Of a DNA stretch of 64,000 bases, positions 35,449-45,848 are shown one piece after another; position 1 is the first letter of the stretch, and each line of letters opens with the position of its first letter. The position numbers were made by a program, and so were the translations under genes. The notes under the pieces were generated by a model that searched no databases, was not told where the DNA came from, and saw only the letters and a program-made list of their open reading frames with translations. Source of the stretch: Terfezia claveryi (taxonomy: Eukaryota > Ascomycota > Pezizomycetes > Pezizales > Pezizaceae). The stretch covers positions 1-64,000 of the forward strand of contig WHUX01000251.1 of NCBI GenBank assembly GCA_015179025.1, read 5' to 3'.

Positions 35449-35490
35449 GTACATTCCATGACAACAGATGTATCTATAACATTATGAAAC
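35449..35490 (-). repeat. TTCCATGACA core pair in hAT B intron 2
   Basis: Two cores (TTCCATGACAACA, TATCTATAACATT) inside the intron 35420-35521, colinear with the four-unit array in copy A. Confidence 0.5.
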
Positions 35491-36398
35491 GAATGAAAAT
35501 CTGACCTTATTGGGTACTTAGAGTATAGTTTGAGGAATATTTTGATATCAACTATGCCAGGTATGCACTAGAGCCTTAGGCTCAGAAGAGTGACCTTGAC
35601 AATTCAGAGCAATCCTATATTATGTATCGACTACAAGAGTAGACAGTGACCAAATCAGAGAATATTCTGGAGGTCAAGAGATACTTAACCAGTAGTCTGG
35701 CTATACTAGATAAGCAGTGTCCTCTATCCTGGTGGAAGGTTCATGCCATTGAATACTTGATGCTAGCACAAATAGCAAGGGACATATTGAGTATTCCACT
35801 AATATCTGTGGCTATTGAGTATATATTCAGTGGTGCTCGAGATATTTTGCCTTACTGCCAGAACCGAATAGGTTACCAAATAATCATAGCACTAATGTTG
35901 ATGAAATCTTGGGACTCGATATATGCAAAATATACAGAACCAGACCCTGAGAACACTCCTGTATATATAGAAGAAGAATTAGCTAATCATAATGAAATTA
36001 ATGTGAGCTAGAAGAGACAGGCTCTCAGATATGATACAGAATTCCTCTGCTGTATGATGCTAGTCACTTTAGATAGACTATCAGGAAATGGTGATATGGT
36101 GTCAAAGTATGAGAGTAGCATGAAGAGAGAAGAAGAGTTTGAGGAAGATGATCTTGATGTGGGAGATACAACTTCTCAAATTTCTAGCCTATTCAATAAT
36201 TTTTGTATGTAGTCAGCAGGAGGAATTGGCTTATTTCAAGGCAGCCTATTAAGGGAGGAAAGAGGGACTCCAACACCTTGCACTCCACATTGCAAGACTA
36301 AGTGCCCTGCCTCTCCATCCATCAACCTGACACCTTTAATGGCAATGAGGCTCCAGAAAAAGTTATAGCTCATTCAGCATAGGAATTATAAAGTGTGA

Positions 36399-36935
36399 GC
36401 CTACATACTTGAGGGGGTGCAAACCGAGGTAAGTATGGTCAATTATCCTTTGTTTATTGTTTTTTTCTTTTGTCCTTTGTACTTGAGTTTTACTTTTTCC
36501 TATTAGCTTCCTTTGTATGGGTGGGTTTCTTTTTGTATGTGGGTTTCCTTAATATGTTGTTTTTTTGGTTGAATTGTGATTATTATGATAAGCGACACCA
36601 GGGTGGATTAGTTCTTTTATTTTAGTCATTGATTACTTATGGGATGTAAATTAAGTTTAGAGAGAATGAGAATAATTCATAATGTAGAACTGTGGGCACT
36701 TCTTGGGTAGATGTAGGAATCTTGAGAGTATTTATATATAAATTATTATTAAGATAGGGCAGATGAAGGGTTTAGGGATTAGAAGCAAACGTGAGAAATT
36801 TGGGTGTAAGGAAAAAGATAACATGGAGATGAGTAGGTAGGACATTTAATATAGAATGTGTGAATGTATGGCAGCACAAACAGAGCATAGAGAACGTGAG
36901 AGAGAAATTTGAAAAAATGGTTCTAGAAATTATGA
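36399..36935. other. hAT B 3' flank, non-coding
   Basis: T-rich then A/G-rich sequence without a gene, matching the place of 18324-18899 in copy A. Confidence 0.4.
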
Positions 36936-37111
36936 CAGTAGAAGTAATCCGTGACTAAGAATAGTGACATTGGCAAAAACCATATAAAGGGACAGGAATG
37001 GGGTTTGGTGAGATTGGTGCTATACTAAAAGACGAAACGAGTGATCTGTGACAAGACTGGCAATCCGTAACAAGAGTGACAATCCATAACAAGATGGACA
37101 ATCCGTAACAA
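36936..37111 (-). repeat. ATCCGTAACAAG core array, hAT B 3' flank
   Basis: One isolated core (ATCCGTGAC at 36943) and four 19-base units (ATCTGTGACAAG, ATCCGTAACAAG, ATCCATAACAAG, ATCCGTAACAAG) at 37042-37111. Colinear with 18900-18987. Confidence 0.75.
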
Positions 37112-37344
37112 GCCGTATATACAGATGAATAGGGGAAAGAATGGAAAATTCCTGGACTTAGCAAATGCATAAGTATGAATGAGGTTAGTAAGGGATTTTG
37201 GCAAGTAATCTGTAGATCACCGATTAATCAGCGAAGTGGTCCAAAGCGAGTTGCAGTAGGCAGAGACTAAGGTGAGTCAATAGCTGAACAAGTTGTAAGG
37301 GCTAGAAACTCAGACCGACTCACCCCGTAGTATATACTATAGGT

Positions 37345-37460
37345 AATAGGTTATTGTTATTATTGTCTTTGTTATTATCTGCGATTACAAGTGATAGGTT
37401 ATTGTTACCTTACTTGGCTTCCAAGATAGAGATCTTGGGAAAGCTTATTCCTTCTATTAC
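37345..37460 (+). repeat. old Gypsy LTR, left part
   Basis: Matches the first third of the Gypsy LTRs here (TGTCTTTGTTATTATCTGCG, GGTTATTGTTACC, GGGAAGCTTATTCCTTC) and stops at ATTAC (37456-37460), where the next Gypsy begins. The rest resumes at 52170. Its own start is eroded. Confidence 0.75.
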
Positions 37461-37888
37461 TGTCACAACAGTGTGCTTAGTTGTCTTTGTTATTACCTAC
37501 AATACAGGTGATGGGTTATCACCTGTGGCATAGGTAATAGGTTATTGCTATCCTGCTTGGCTCCCAAGATAGGGATCTCGGGAAGCTTATTCTTTCCATT
37601 GCCTTGGCCCAGAATCATGTATATATAGCTCCTGTCCCTCAGTACTGTTGTTGGATCCCCATCTAACATTTTATATACCCAATAGAGGACCTTGCCTCTT
37701 CTAGCACTCGTACACCTCCCTTGTACACCCCCTTGTCTCATGAACAGCTCTGTTGCACAGCTGCCTCCCTCTGATACATGCGGCAACTGCCTCTGCATAT
37801 CTCATACCTCTTGCCCTCTGCCTCTCTTGCCTCTTACCCTTACTCTGGCATACTCCTTAGTTGCCTTGTCCCTAGAGCTGTTATCATA
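37461..37888 (+). repeat. 5' LTR, plus Gypsy
   Basis: 428 bases from TGTCACAACAG to GTTATCATA. The leader CTACGTTGGATCTTT follows, as in the minus copy. Confidence 0.85.
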
Positions 37889-37919
37889 CTACGTTGGATC
37901 TTTTAGACCAACCGGTGGG

Positions 37920-38201
37920 ATGTCCGCGAACATTCCACTACCCACCGATAGATTCACAGCCTGGAGGGCGACTCCGATTCCATCAGACCCGACAAAACTA
38001 TTAGCATACCGAAGAACTGTGATCGAAATATTTACAGAGACTTATACTATTGGCGAACAACAAAGAGCAGACCTTCAGAAAGCCAAAAAGCGAATCCGAG
38101 AAGCCAAAGACGAAATAACCCTCCTTCGAGAATATGCAGCAGAGGACAGGATAACCATCCAAAGACTGAATTATGCTTTGGACCTAGCCGACGGTCCAAA
38201 G
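37920..38201 (+). pseudogene. Gag N-terminal part, plus Gypsy
   Basis: MSANIPLPTDRF begins at 37920, followed by a predicted coiled-coil stretch (ADLQKAKKRIREAKDEITLL). The frame is open to DGPK at 38201, where a second LTR element is inserted; the CAAAG duplication lets it resume as NQKT at 46899. It corresponds to 45817-45560 of the minus copy. Gag forms the particle in which reverse transcription occurs. Confidence 0.75.
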
Positions 38202-38508
38202 TGTTACGGTGCAAGGCAGACAGGGGTGGGGGGTATGTAAATCATCATGAGTCAGGTGATATATTGCAATTCAATGGATTGGAGGCCTGACGAACCCCGC
38301 TTCCTATATATATGCCCACTTCCTATATCTAGCTTTTGGCTCTCTGAGCAATGTTCTAAGTTCTAAGTTAGAAGACCAATTCTAAGTTCAACTCACACCT
38401 GAATGTGTAGTTAGGCCCGAGTTATATGATCTTGCCTTTGCTGGCTAATAACCCTCCAAATACCTGTATTCTGACAACATTGCCTAGATCACCGGCTCGC
38501 CCCTAACA
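38202..38508 (+). repeat. 5' LTR of non-autonomous element
   Basis: 307 bases; differs from 46587-46893 by under twenty substitutions, mostly transitions. Contains TATATATATG near 38310. Confidence 0.87.
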
Positions 38509-38809
38509 TTACATTGCTCCTAACTCCTGGGACCGGCGATATTGCTCTATTCACCTCTTCCATCTCTATATTTATCGGAACCCCTTCCAGAGCACTCTAG
38601 AAGCAAACTTCGCTTGCACTGAGTCTAATCACCCCTCCTTACCTACACACTGTCAGACAGCTCGAAAATGGCTAAAGTCATGTCACTAGATTATTCGGCT
38701 ATATGAGCGATGTCGAAAATAATTATTTCCCCCTCCTATTTACTTATTAGCTTATTTTAGCCGACATACTAATCATATATTAAGATTCTCAACATTCTAG
38801 AAGTCGAGC

Positions 38810-39125
38810 GAGCTTATAAGGCCCCCGGCGAGTGAATAAGCTTATAAGCACCCCAACAAGCTGATGAGCCCCCCGACGAGCAAGCGAGCTTATAAGCCCC
38901 CCAATGAGCAAGCAAGTTTATAAGCCCCCCGGTGAGCAAGCTCAATACCCCCGAGTGAGCACAGCTCAATACGCCCGAGCGAGCAAAGCTCAATACCCCC
39001 AAGTGAGCAAAGCTCACGACTATCGAGCAAGCAAGCTCAAGACCCCCGGCGAGCAAGCTCAATACCTCCGAGCAAGCACAGCTCAATACCCCTGAGCGAG
39101 CAAAGCCCCCGAGCAAGCAAACCCC
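38810..39125 (+). repeat. ~24 bp tandem block inside non-autonomous element
   Basis: Units such as GAGCAAGCTCAATACCCC and GCGAGCTTATAAGCCCCC. The reverse complement corresponds to the GGCCTTATAGGCTCG block at 17520-17590 in the sister element. Confidence 0.7.
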
Positions 39126-39339
39126 CCAAAATGAGGCTATTTTTTTTCTCTGCACCAGAAGGATTGTAGAGGAGGGAGTTATCAGTCGGGACGCCTGATT
39201 GAAAACGGGGAGTAGTACTAGAGTGGATATCTATGCCGGACAGCTACCAAATGTCGGCATGGGAAGCCTAGTACAGGCTAGATAGAGCACTACAACTCAG
39301 ATAAGCCCTCGCCTTGAGCGGTAAATGCCAACAAAATTT

Positions 39340-39745
39340 TTTTTGAACTATCGAGCTCTCAAAGACCCCATTCAAGCTCCGAAAGCTCAAAGACCCTTCG
39401 CCTTGGGTAAAGACCCCCACCTTGAGTGAAGACCCCTGCTTTGGTTGAAGGACCCTATGTTGGGTGAAGACCCCCGCTTTGGTTGAAGGACCCTATATTA
39501 GGTAAAGACCCCCGCTTTGGTTGAAGGACCCTATGTTGGGTGAAGACCCCTGCTTTGGTTGAAGGACCCTATGTTGGGTGAAGACCCCCACCTTGGTTAA
39601 AGACCCCGTTCGAGCTTCGAAAGCTCAAAGGCACCCCACCTTGGGTGAAGACCCCCGAAGGCACCAGCCTTAGTCGAAGACCCCCCTGCCTTGGTCAAAT
39701 ACCCCGTTCAAGCTCGAAAGCTCAAAGACCCCCGCCTTGGGAAAA
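39340..39745 (+). repeat. ~38 bp tandem block inside non-autonomous element
   Basis: Units of GAAGACCCCCGCTTTGG with GGACCCTATGTTGGG, flanked by GAAAGCTCAAAGACCCC segments. The GAGCTTTGAGCTC theme is shared with 17430-17520. Confidence 0.7.
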
Positions 39746-40214
39746 GACCCAAGCTAGCACTGTGAGCGCTGAAGACCTGAACGAGTGCTACGAGCACACA
39801 AATAAACAAGATCCCCTCCTTGCATAGGCAAGTTGGGTTGGATAGTTGGAAAGGCATGGATAGAACCGAGTTGAGCGAGGTGTTTGAGGTTACAGACCTA
39901 TGTCAAATGTGTCAATGGATCAAGACATAGTACCTTTTACAGTCCTACTCGTCGCCTTTTCCCTATGGGTTTTTTGGCAAGAGGTTTAGTTTTTAATAGC
40001 CATAGCATGCATGTGTAGACACACCGGTCTTATGGTGCCCTTAAATGGGATAGAGGTATTGGCCAGGATGGTCAGTACCTATGCTACCATGGTTACCTGA
40101 GTTATTACTAATACTTGTCTTCTCTAGTCAGAAGGACTTGTATTCAGATGAGGACAGCTGCCTTGGAACGGGGAGTAATGTTATGGCTCAGGTAAGAGAC
40201 CTACCCTCAACAGG

Positions 40215-40737
40215 TGTAACGAGGGCTCTGGGGACAAGGTGACCAAGGGGTACGCTGGGGCGAGGACAGGGACAAGGTAACACACATGTAGGAACGCTAT
40301 GTGTGTGATCAGGGGAAAGGCTAGGGGCAAGGGCAAGAGGCAAGAGGGGCAGAGGGCAAGGAGCACGAGACATGCGGAGGCAGTTGCCGCATGTGTCGGA
40401 GGGGGGCAGCTGTGCTGCAGAGTTATTCACGGGACAAGGCAAGACGAGGGGGTGTACAAGGGAGGTACACCTTCGCGGAGAGACAAGGTCCTGTATTAGG
40501 TATACAAGACATTGGATGGGGATCCAACGACAGTACGAGGGACAGGCTCTATATATACATAACTTGGTCAGGGCAATGGGGGGAATAAGCTTCCCTATCT
40601 CGGAAGCCAAGGAAAAGGTAACGATAACGATAACCCATCACCTGCGATCGTAGGTGATGACAAAGACAAAGATAACAATGGCAATGACCCGTCACCTGCG
40701 ATCGCAGGTGATGACAACTGAACACACGGTTGTTACA
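40215..40737 (-). repeat. 3' LTR, minus Gypsy
   Basis: 523 bases. It contains imperfect palindromes (CACCTGCGATCGTAGGTG, CACCTGCGATCGCAGGTG) near its start in element orientation. Confidence 0.9.
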
Positions 40738-40904
40738 CTATCCCCCCTTTAGGCTGGAGCTCCAGCGACTAGGAGGCCTGGGCATGATAACCGGCAAAAT
40801 CAACACAGAAGACAACAACAACGGTAGAAACAAGAACCCCAACTCCAAACAACAACAAGAATGCAAAAGGTCTGACATCATTCAACTGGGCGAGGCTTCC
40901 TCGA

Positions 40905-42914
40905 GTATCGTTGGTGGAACAGGGTGACCAAATCCTGCGCATTATCCAAGTCCTCCACAGGTTGCCAGGTAGTCTCCTCATCCCCTAACCACTTGACCTT
41001 ATACTGAACTCATCCGTAGCGTTTCCTTGAGTCCAGTACCTCCTCAACCTCCCACTCCTCTTCACCTGCGATCACCACTGGAGGAGGTGGGGGGTGCTTT
41101 TGCCTGGGAAGGGGATCGTCGGCGGCTGGCTCGATCTCCAAGACATGAACGACCGGATGGCGCTTGATATCCTTGGGAAACCTCAGCCGATAAGCATGAG
41201 TGCCCACAGCTGCTAACACCTCATAGGGGCCTAGGAACTTGTGATCCAGCTTGCGAGATGGCCGTTCCGTTCGGAAGTGCCTGCTGGAGAGCCACACCTT
41301 GTCTCCTGGCTGATATCTGGGGGCTGGCAACCGTGATCCATTGGCATACTCAGCTTGCCGGGCTTGCGCATATCCCAGCTCGGCTTTCAGGGTACGGTGG
41401 AGTTCAGCGATTCCAACCGCAAACTCCTTAGCTGGGGGGTGGGCTTTTTGCAGGGGCGCCAGGGCATCCACGAACCGGGGGTGCCAACCGTAATTAGCCA
41501 GGAAAGGGGAGGTTTTGGAGGATTCCGAGAACTGGTTGTTCGTAGCGAATTCGCAGGTGGCCAGCAACGAAACCCAGTTATCCTGCTAGTAATTGACAAA
41601 GGCCCGCAGATATTGCTTCATAATGGCGTTCATGCTCTCCAATTGGCCGTCCGTCTGGGGGTGATATGCCGTTGACAGGCATACTTTGATCCCCAGAAGT
41701 TCGCAGAAGGCTTGCCAGAATTCTGAGGTAAACTAAGGGCCACGGTCGGATACAATCGACTCAGGAAGGCCATGGTATCGGAATACATTGTTGAGGTAGA
41801 GGTTGGCTAACTCTGGGGCGGAGCAGGTGTCCCGGCAAGGTATAACATGCCTCATTTTCGTCAACCGATCTACCACCATCAAGATGGCATTGAACCTAGA
41901 ATCTTCTGGTAACCCTGTCACGAAGTCCATAGTCAGGTGCAGCCATGGCCGATCAGGGATATCCAGAGGTTTCAGGGTCCCATACGGGGCATGGTGGACA
42001 GGCTTAGCACGCTTGCAAATGTGGCAGTTCCGTACGTACTGCTCTACGTCCTTCCGTTGGTTAATCCATGTGTATTCCCTGGCCAGAAGCTCTAACGTTT
42101 TGGCCACTCCAGGGTGACCTGCAATCAGGCTGTCATGGTGTTCCTTGATCAATCGAAGGCACAGCTCTCCTTCCGGCACATACAGCCATTCGAGGTGGTA
42201 GAGGAGGCCTTCCTGGACGGTACACTCGGCTAGGGAGATCTTGGGGTGGCGGCGCTGGCCAGAATCCACTGCGGTGATAATTTCCTTGGCCAGGAGGTTG
42301 TCCTCATATGCCTGTCTCACTAGTTGTCGGAGGTCAGCCTCAGCTTCCACATCAGCCTCAGCCTCAGCTTTAGCTTCCGCAAGGGTATTGGCCGCCAGGT
42401 CGAGATTTTCAGGTTTCAGTACCACCTGATTCTGGTACTTCAGCCTTTCATCCCCCCCTTTAGGGAGATCTCCTGATCTCCTGGTCAGTGCATCCGGCTT
42501 ACCACCAGCTTTTCCGGGTCGGTACTTGATCTTAAAGTTGAACTGAGAGAGGAATTCTGACCACCTGGCCTGCTGTCGGTTGAGCAGCTTGGTGGTGGTA
42601 AAGTACTTAAGGTTCTTATGGTCGGAAAGTACTTCGATAATCCCCTTGGCTGACTCCAGGTGTGCCCTCCATTCCTCGAATGCTCGCACGATGGCCATCA
42701 GCTCCTTGTCGTAGATCTCGTAGTTGCACTCAGCTGGGGAGTGCTTTTTCGAGAAGTAGGCCACTGGGTGGAGGATGCCGTTGATATACTGAGAGAGGAT
42801 TCCCGCGGAGACATAATCGGAAGCATCGGTTTCGACAACATATTCCTGGTCAGGGTCGAAATGTGCTAGGATCGGTGCTGAGCAGAAGGCTTCCTTGAGG
42901 TTCTGGAAGGCCAA
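40905..42914 (-). pseudogene. Gypsy Pol C-terminal part: RNase H, integrase, chromodomain (minus copy)
   Basis: From 42914 down: RNase H (VETDASDYVSAGILSQ, then ELMAIVRAFEEWR and DHKNLKYF), then TGRPDAL-type KPDALTRR. An HHCC zinc domain follows (HHDSLIAGHPG, then CHICKRAK; 42150-41990), and the DDE core (MDFVTGLPEDS, VVDRLTKM, IVSDRGP then a stop, YHPQTDGQ). After the GPY-like module (LPAPRYQPGDKVWLSSRHF, KLDHKFLGPYEVL) comes a chromodomain (WEVEEVLDSRKRYG, YKVKWLG, TWQPVEDLDNAQDLV; 41060-40905). Stops occur near 41735, 41588 and 41010. Integrase inserts the cDNA; the chromodomain binds modified histones. Confidence 0.85.
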
Positions 42915-44298
42915 CTAAGCTTCTGGATTCCAGTCGAAGTACCGGTCTTTTTTGGTCAGGGCGGTGAGGGGGGCTACGATCTTCGAATATCCCAGGATAA
43001 AACGCCGGTAGAAGTTGGCGAACCCTAGGAATGCCTGGACATCCTTGAGATTCGCTGGGATTTGCCATTCCTGGACAGCGGTAACCTTGGCAGGGTCCAT
43101 CCTGATGCCCTCCGTGGTGATGATTAACTCCAGATACTTGACCTCTTGCACATGAAACTCGCATTTCTCAGGCTTGAGGTACAATCCGGCTTGCTCCAGC
43201 TTTTCCAACACCTGCTGGACATGAATCTTGTGTTCTGCTAGGGTATCCAATAAATCAAGATATCGTCGAGGTAAGCCATGCAGAACACATCCAAGAAGTC
43301 TCGCAGGGTGTCATTGATAAAGTGTTGGAAAGAGGCCGGGGCGTTAGTTAAGCCGAAGGGCATGACATTGTACTCGAAGTGGCCATAGCGAGTTGGAAGG
43401 CCGTTTTCCACTCCTCCCCCTCGGCAATCTGTACCAGGTTGTATGCCCCTCTCAAATCCAGTTTGGTGAACCATTTGGCCTTGGAAAGCCTAGCTAATGT
43501 CTCCTGGATTAGAGGCAGGGGATACCTGTTCTTGACCGTTATCTCGTTCAGGCCACGATAGTCCACACACAACCGAAGAGAGCCATCCGATTTTTTCACA
43601 AACAGCACAGGGGCACCCGCTGGAGAAGAGCTATAGCGAATGTAGCTCTTGTTGAGGTTTTCCTCCAGGTATTTCTTCAGGGCCTCCAGCTCCAACCGGG
43701 ACATTCCGTAGAGGGGCCCATAGGGGGGGGTCTTACCCTCTATCAGCGGAATAGTATGGTCATATGGCCGGTGGGGTGCGAGCTTTTCTGCGGCCTTCTC
43801 CGAGAACAGGTCGATGAATTCGTGGTATTCGTCCGTTACCATGGACTTCCACTCCTCCTTCGACCGTGTCTTATTAATCTCCAGGTTCACCTCGTGTATG
43901 GACAGGGCATGAGCCTTCAGCTTGTGCCTCCTGGTGAGGTAAGCGAAAGCCCCTGCCCCAATGAAGCTAACGTTCAGAGGCTTTTGGGGAACAGGGGGCA
44001 CAGGGGGAACAGGGGGCACAGGGGGAACAGGGGGTACAGGGGGAACAGGGGGTACAGGGGGAACAGGGGGCACAGGGGGAATAGGGGGCACCGGGGGAAC
44101 AGGGGAATTGGCATCGAGGTGCGCAGGCAGGTGCACCACCTGAGTGGGTGGATTATCGGGGTAGGCAAGGCACACAACCCAGTGACGGTGGCCTTTGGGT
44201 TCCCGCAGTGCTTTTTGCAATATTGGCTGTTGAACTGCAGGGTATAGGAGCTGAAGCTGACCATACATCGTGCATTCTAAGCCAGGGGATAAGGACAA
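42915..44298 (-). pseudogene. Gypsy protease end and reverse transcriptase (minus copy)
   Basis: From 44298 down: the end of the protease region ([11 protein letters not shown]), a Pro-Val-Pro-Pro repeat (44105-43985), then [18 protein letters not shown] and the reverse transcriptase (43800-43230). RT motifs are [33 protein letters not shown], then after a frameshift near 43380 [16 protein letters not shown] and the catalytic AYLDDILIY at about 43270. The thumb (VKYLELIITTEGIRMDP, QAFLGFANFYRRFI) is in a third frame to 42915. The catalytic Asp pair is kept but two frameshifts and a stop (between 43250 and 42915) split the protein. Confidence 0.85.
43985..44105 (-). repeat. 18 bp repeat coding a Pro-Val-Pro-Pro run in Gypsy Pol
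   Basis: About seven near-identical 18-base units of GGGGGCACAGGGGGAACA (plus strand). On the coding strand they give (VPPVPP)n between protease and RT. The plus copy has only a short irregular Pro/Val/Ala stretch at this point (48335-48400). Confidence 0.85.
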
Positions 44299-44880
44299 TT
44301 GGGTATTTGAGCTTTGTCACGAACATTGGGAGGTTTGCCTCAGAGTGATCCCCGACTAGGGCAGGCACGCACGCAATATCGGTGATATCTCCGGAGGAGA
44401 TGGGTCGACCGTCGATGACATCCAGAACACGGGGGGTTTTGAGCTTGGACGTGGGTATGGAAATTTACTGACAAAGGCCTAGTCAACGAATGCAATTCCT
44501 GAGGCTCCGCAATCTATGAGTGCTGACGTGGTAATTGTTCTATCATTATTGATTTTGAGGGAGATAGATACAACAAAATGCTCGCTGAACAAGCAAGATT
44601 CGTCAACAACAGAAGAAGCGGAAGACACAGAAAATGCAGACAAAGACAAAGGTAAGCGGCCTGGAGCAGGTCCCTTGCTAGTGTCAGTAACTAGGCAAGG
44701 GACTCTCCTTTTCCCGACTCTTCAACTTCTTCGATCCGTGATTCGGATATGGCGTGGGCGGCCAGGGAGCGGTTCTTGCGGAGGGGACACCGCGATGAAA
44801 TGGTCCCCCTTCCCACATGCAATCACAAACCCTGAGTGCGGCGACGGTCCCTTTCCTCCTGGGTAAGATGAGGCCTACCT
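44299..44880 (-). pseudogene. Gypsy protease region (minus copy)
   Basis: Minus strand near 44520-44480 encodes SALIDCGASGIAFVD, a retropepsin-type motif with Cys following the catalytic Asp, followed by TPRVLDVIDGRPISSG and DITD. Frames change between blocks. The aspartic protease would mature Gag-Pol. In the plus copy the same motif has further decayed to IDCSTSG. Confidence 0.65.
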
Positions 44881-45817
44881 ACTGACAGGTCATGGGGGCA
44901 GCCCCACCCGCTACCAAGGAGGGGTGCGCAGGCTTGTTGACTGGTGTGGGTAGTTGTTGTTGGGTACGTGCTGTCAGAAATGGTGTACGGGGAGTCGAGG
45001 TGGGAGTGTCTTTTGGGGGGCTCTGAGTGCCGCTGTCTGCTGTTCCACCCAGCTAGCTTGTTCAATAAGTCCCTCCAGGGTCTTGGTCGGTGGGCAGTAA
45101 ACCAGAACCTTTTTCAGCTCGAAGGTAAGCCCGTCTTTGAACTGATCGAGCTTGGCTTCGTCATTCCAATTGAGCTCTGCTGCTAGTCTGGAGAACTCAG
45201 CGACATAGGCTGACAGTTCTTGTGTTTTTGCTTGAGGTCTCGCAGGGCCCTGCTGGCGGTTCCTTTAGGATCCGGGTCTCCGAAGGCTCGGTCCAGGATT
45301 GCCATTAGTGCTGGGATGTCTACCAGATCAATCCCCATGGCCTTGACGAAGGGCTGTACCTGGTCCATGGCCTTACCCTCCAGTAGGCCATAGACGTATG
45401 AGAGCTGGTGGTGGACGGTGGGGAACTTCGCCGAGTCCCCAGAGAGTTTTATCTGCACAGAGTTTTTCCATGCTCGTAGCCAGCCCCGGTCCCCATTAAA
45501 CTTGGGCGGGGTGGGTAGGTCTTGTGTTTTCTGGTTTTTTGGACCATCAGTCAGGTCCAAAGCGCGAGTCAGTCTCCGGATGGTTATCCTGTCCTCTGCT
45601 GCATCTTCTCGGAGGAGGGTTATTTATCTTCAGCTTCTCGGATTCGCCTTTCGGCTTTCTGAAGGTCCGCTCCTTGTTGTTCGCCGATGGCATAAGTATC
45701 TGTGAATATCTTGATCACAGTTCGTCAGTATGCTGATAGTTCTGTCGGGTCTGATGGGATCGGAGTCGCCCTCCAGGCTGCGAATCTATCGGTGGGTAGT
45801 GGAATGTTCGCGGACAT
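44881..45817 (-). pseudogene. Gypsy Gag (minus copy)
   Basis: From ATG at 45815-45817 (MSANIPLPTDRFAAW), with a frame break near 45620, then MDLTDGPKNQKTQDLPTPPK at 45560. The capsid-like core follows (WLRAWKNSVQIKL, YVYGLLEGKAMDQV, LDRAFGDPDP, KDGLTFELKK) and a degraded zinc knuckle near 44860-44810, where the plus copy has ACGKEDHF. Retrotrans_gag-type architecture. Confidence 0.75.
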
Positions 45818-45848
45818 CGTACCGGTTGGTCTGAAAGATCCAACGTAG

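Larger units (their letters stand above)
25906..36398 (+). pseudogene. hAT-like transposase, copy B (split by a foldback-like insertion)
   Basis: The longest hAT copy. 5' segment: MMENYYNLDD at 25906, LDNYTLYNLLWVTLF near 26190, an acidic Ser-rich part, then NWVWYTV near 26900. Next come a BED-like finger (CLGCNSSL, then MKSHLSSERC, 27588-27735), a catalytic part (27830-28503: TDC-stop-TS, HTIGFQILGGESYNAIQLA, VLAIVSDNAGVN), and after a 6.3 kb intron (28504-34793) and a 102-base intron (35420-35521) the dimerisation domain (CPLSWWKVHAIEYLMLAQIAR, IFSGARDILPY, IGYQIIIALMLMKSWDS; 35720-35930). It ends LQKKL-stop-LIQHRNYKV before TGA at 36396. Stops at former Trp and Gln codons show it is dead; several coincide with stops in copy A. 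Confidence 0.8.

Noticed and set aside
13791..36398. Stop-codon reassignment (TAG, TGA or TAA read as Trp or Gln) in the hAT genes
   Set aside because: All three stops are involved, different stops replace the same Trp in two copies, and UTP8 and ELG1 read through with ordinary codons. Hypermutation is simpler.
37692..38240. Single 182-codon host protein
   Set aside because: It runs from LTR sequence into Gypsy gag and then into the inserted LTR; only 37920-38201 is real gag.
43756..44247. Glycine-rich 163-codon plus-strand frame
   Set aside because: It is antisense to the Pro-Val-Pro-Pro repeat of the minus Gypsy Pol.
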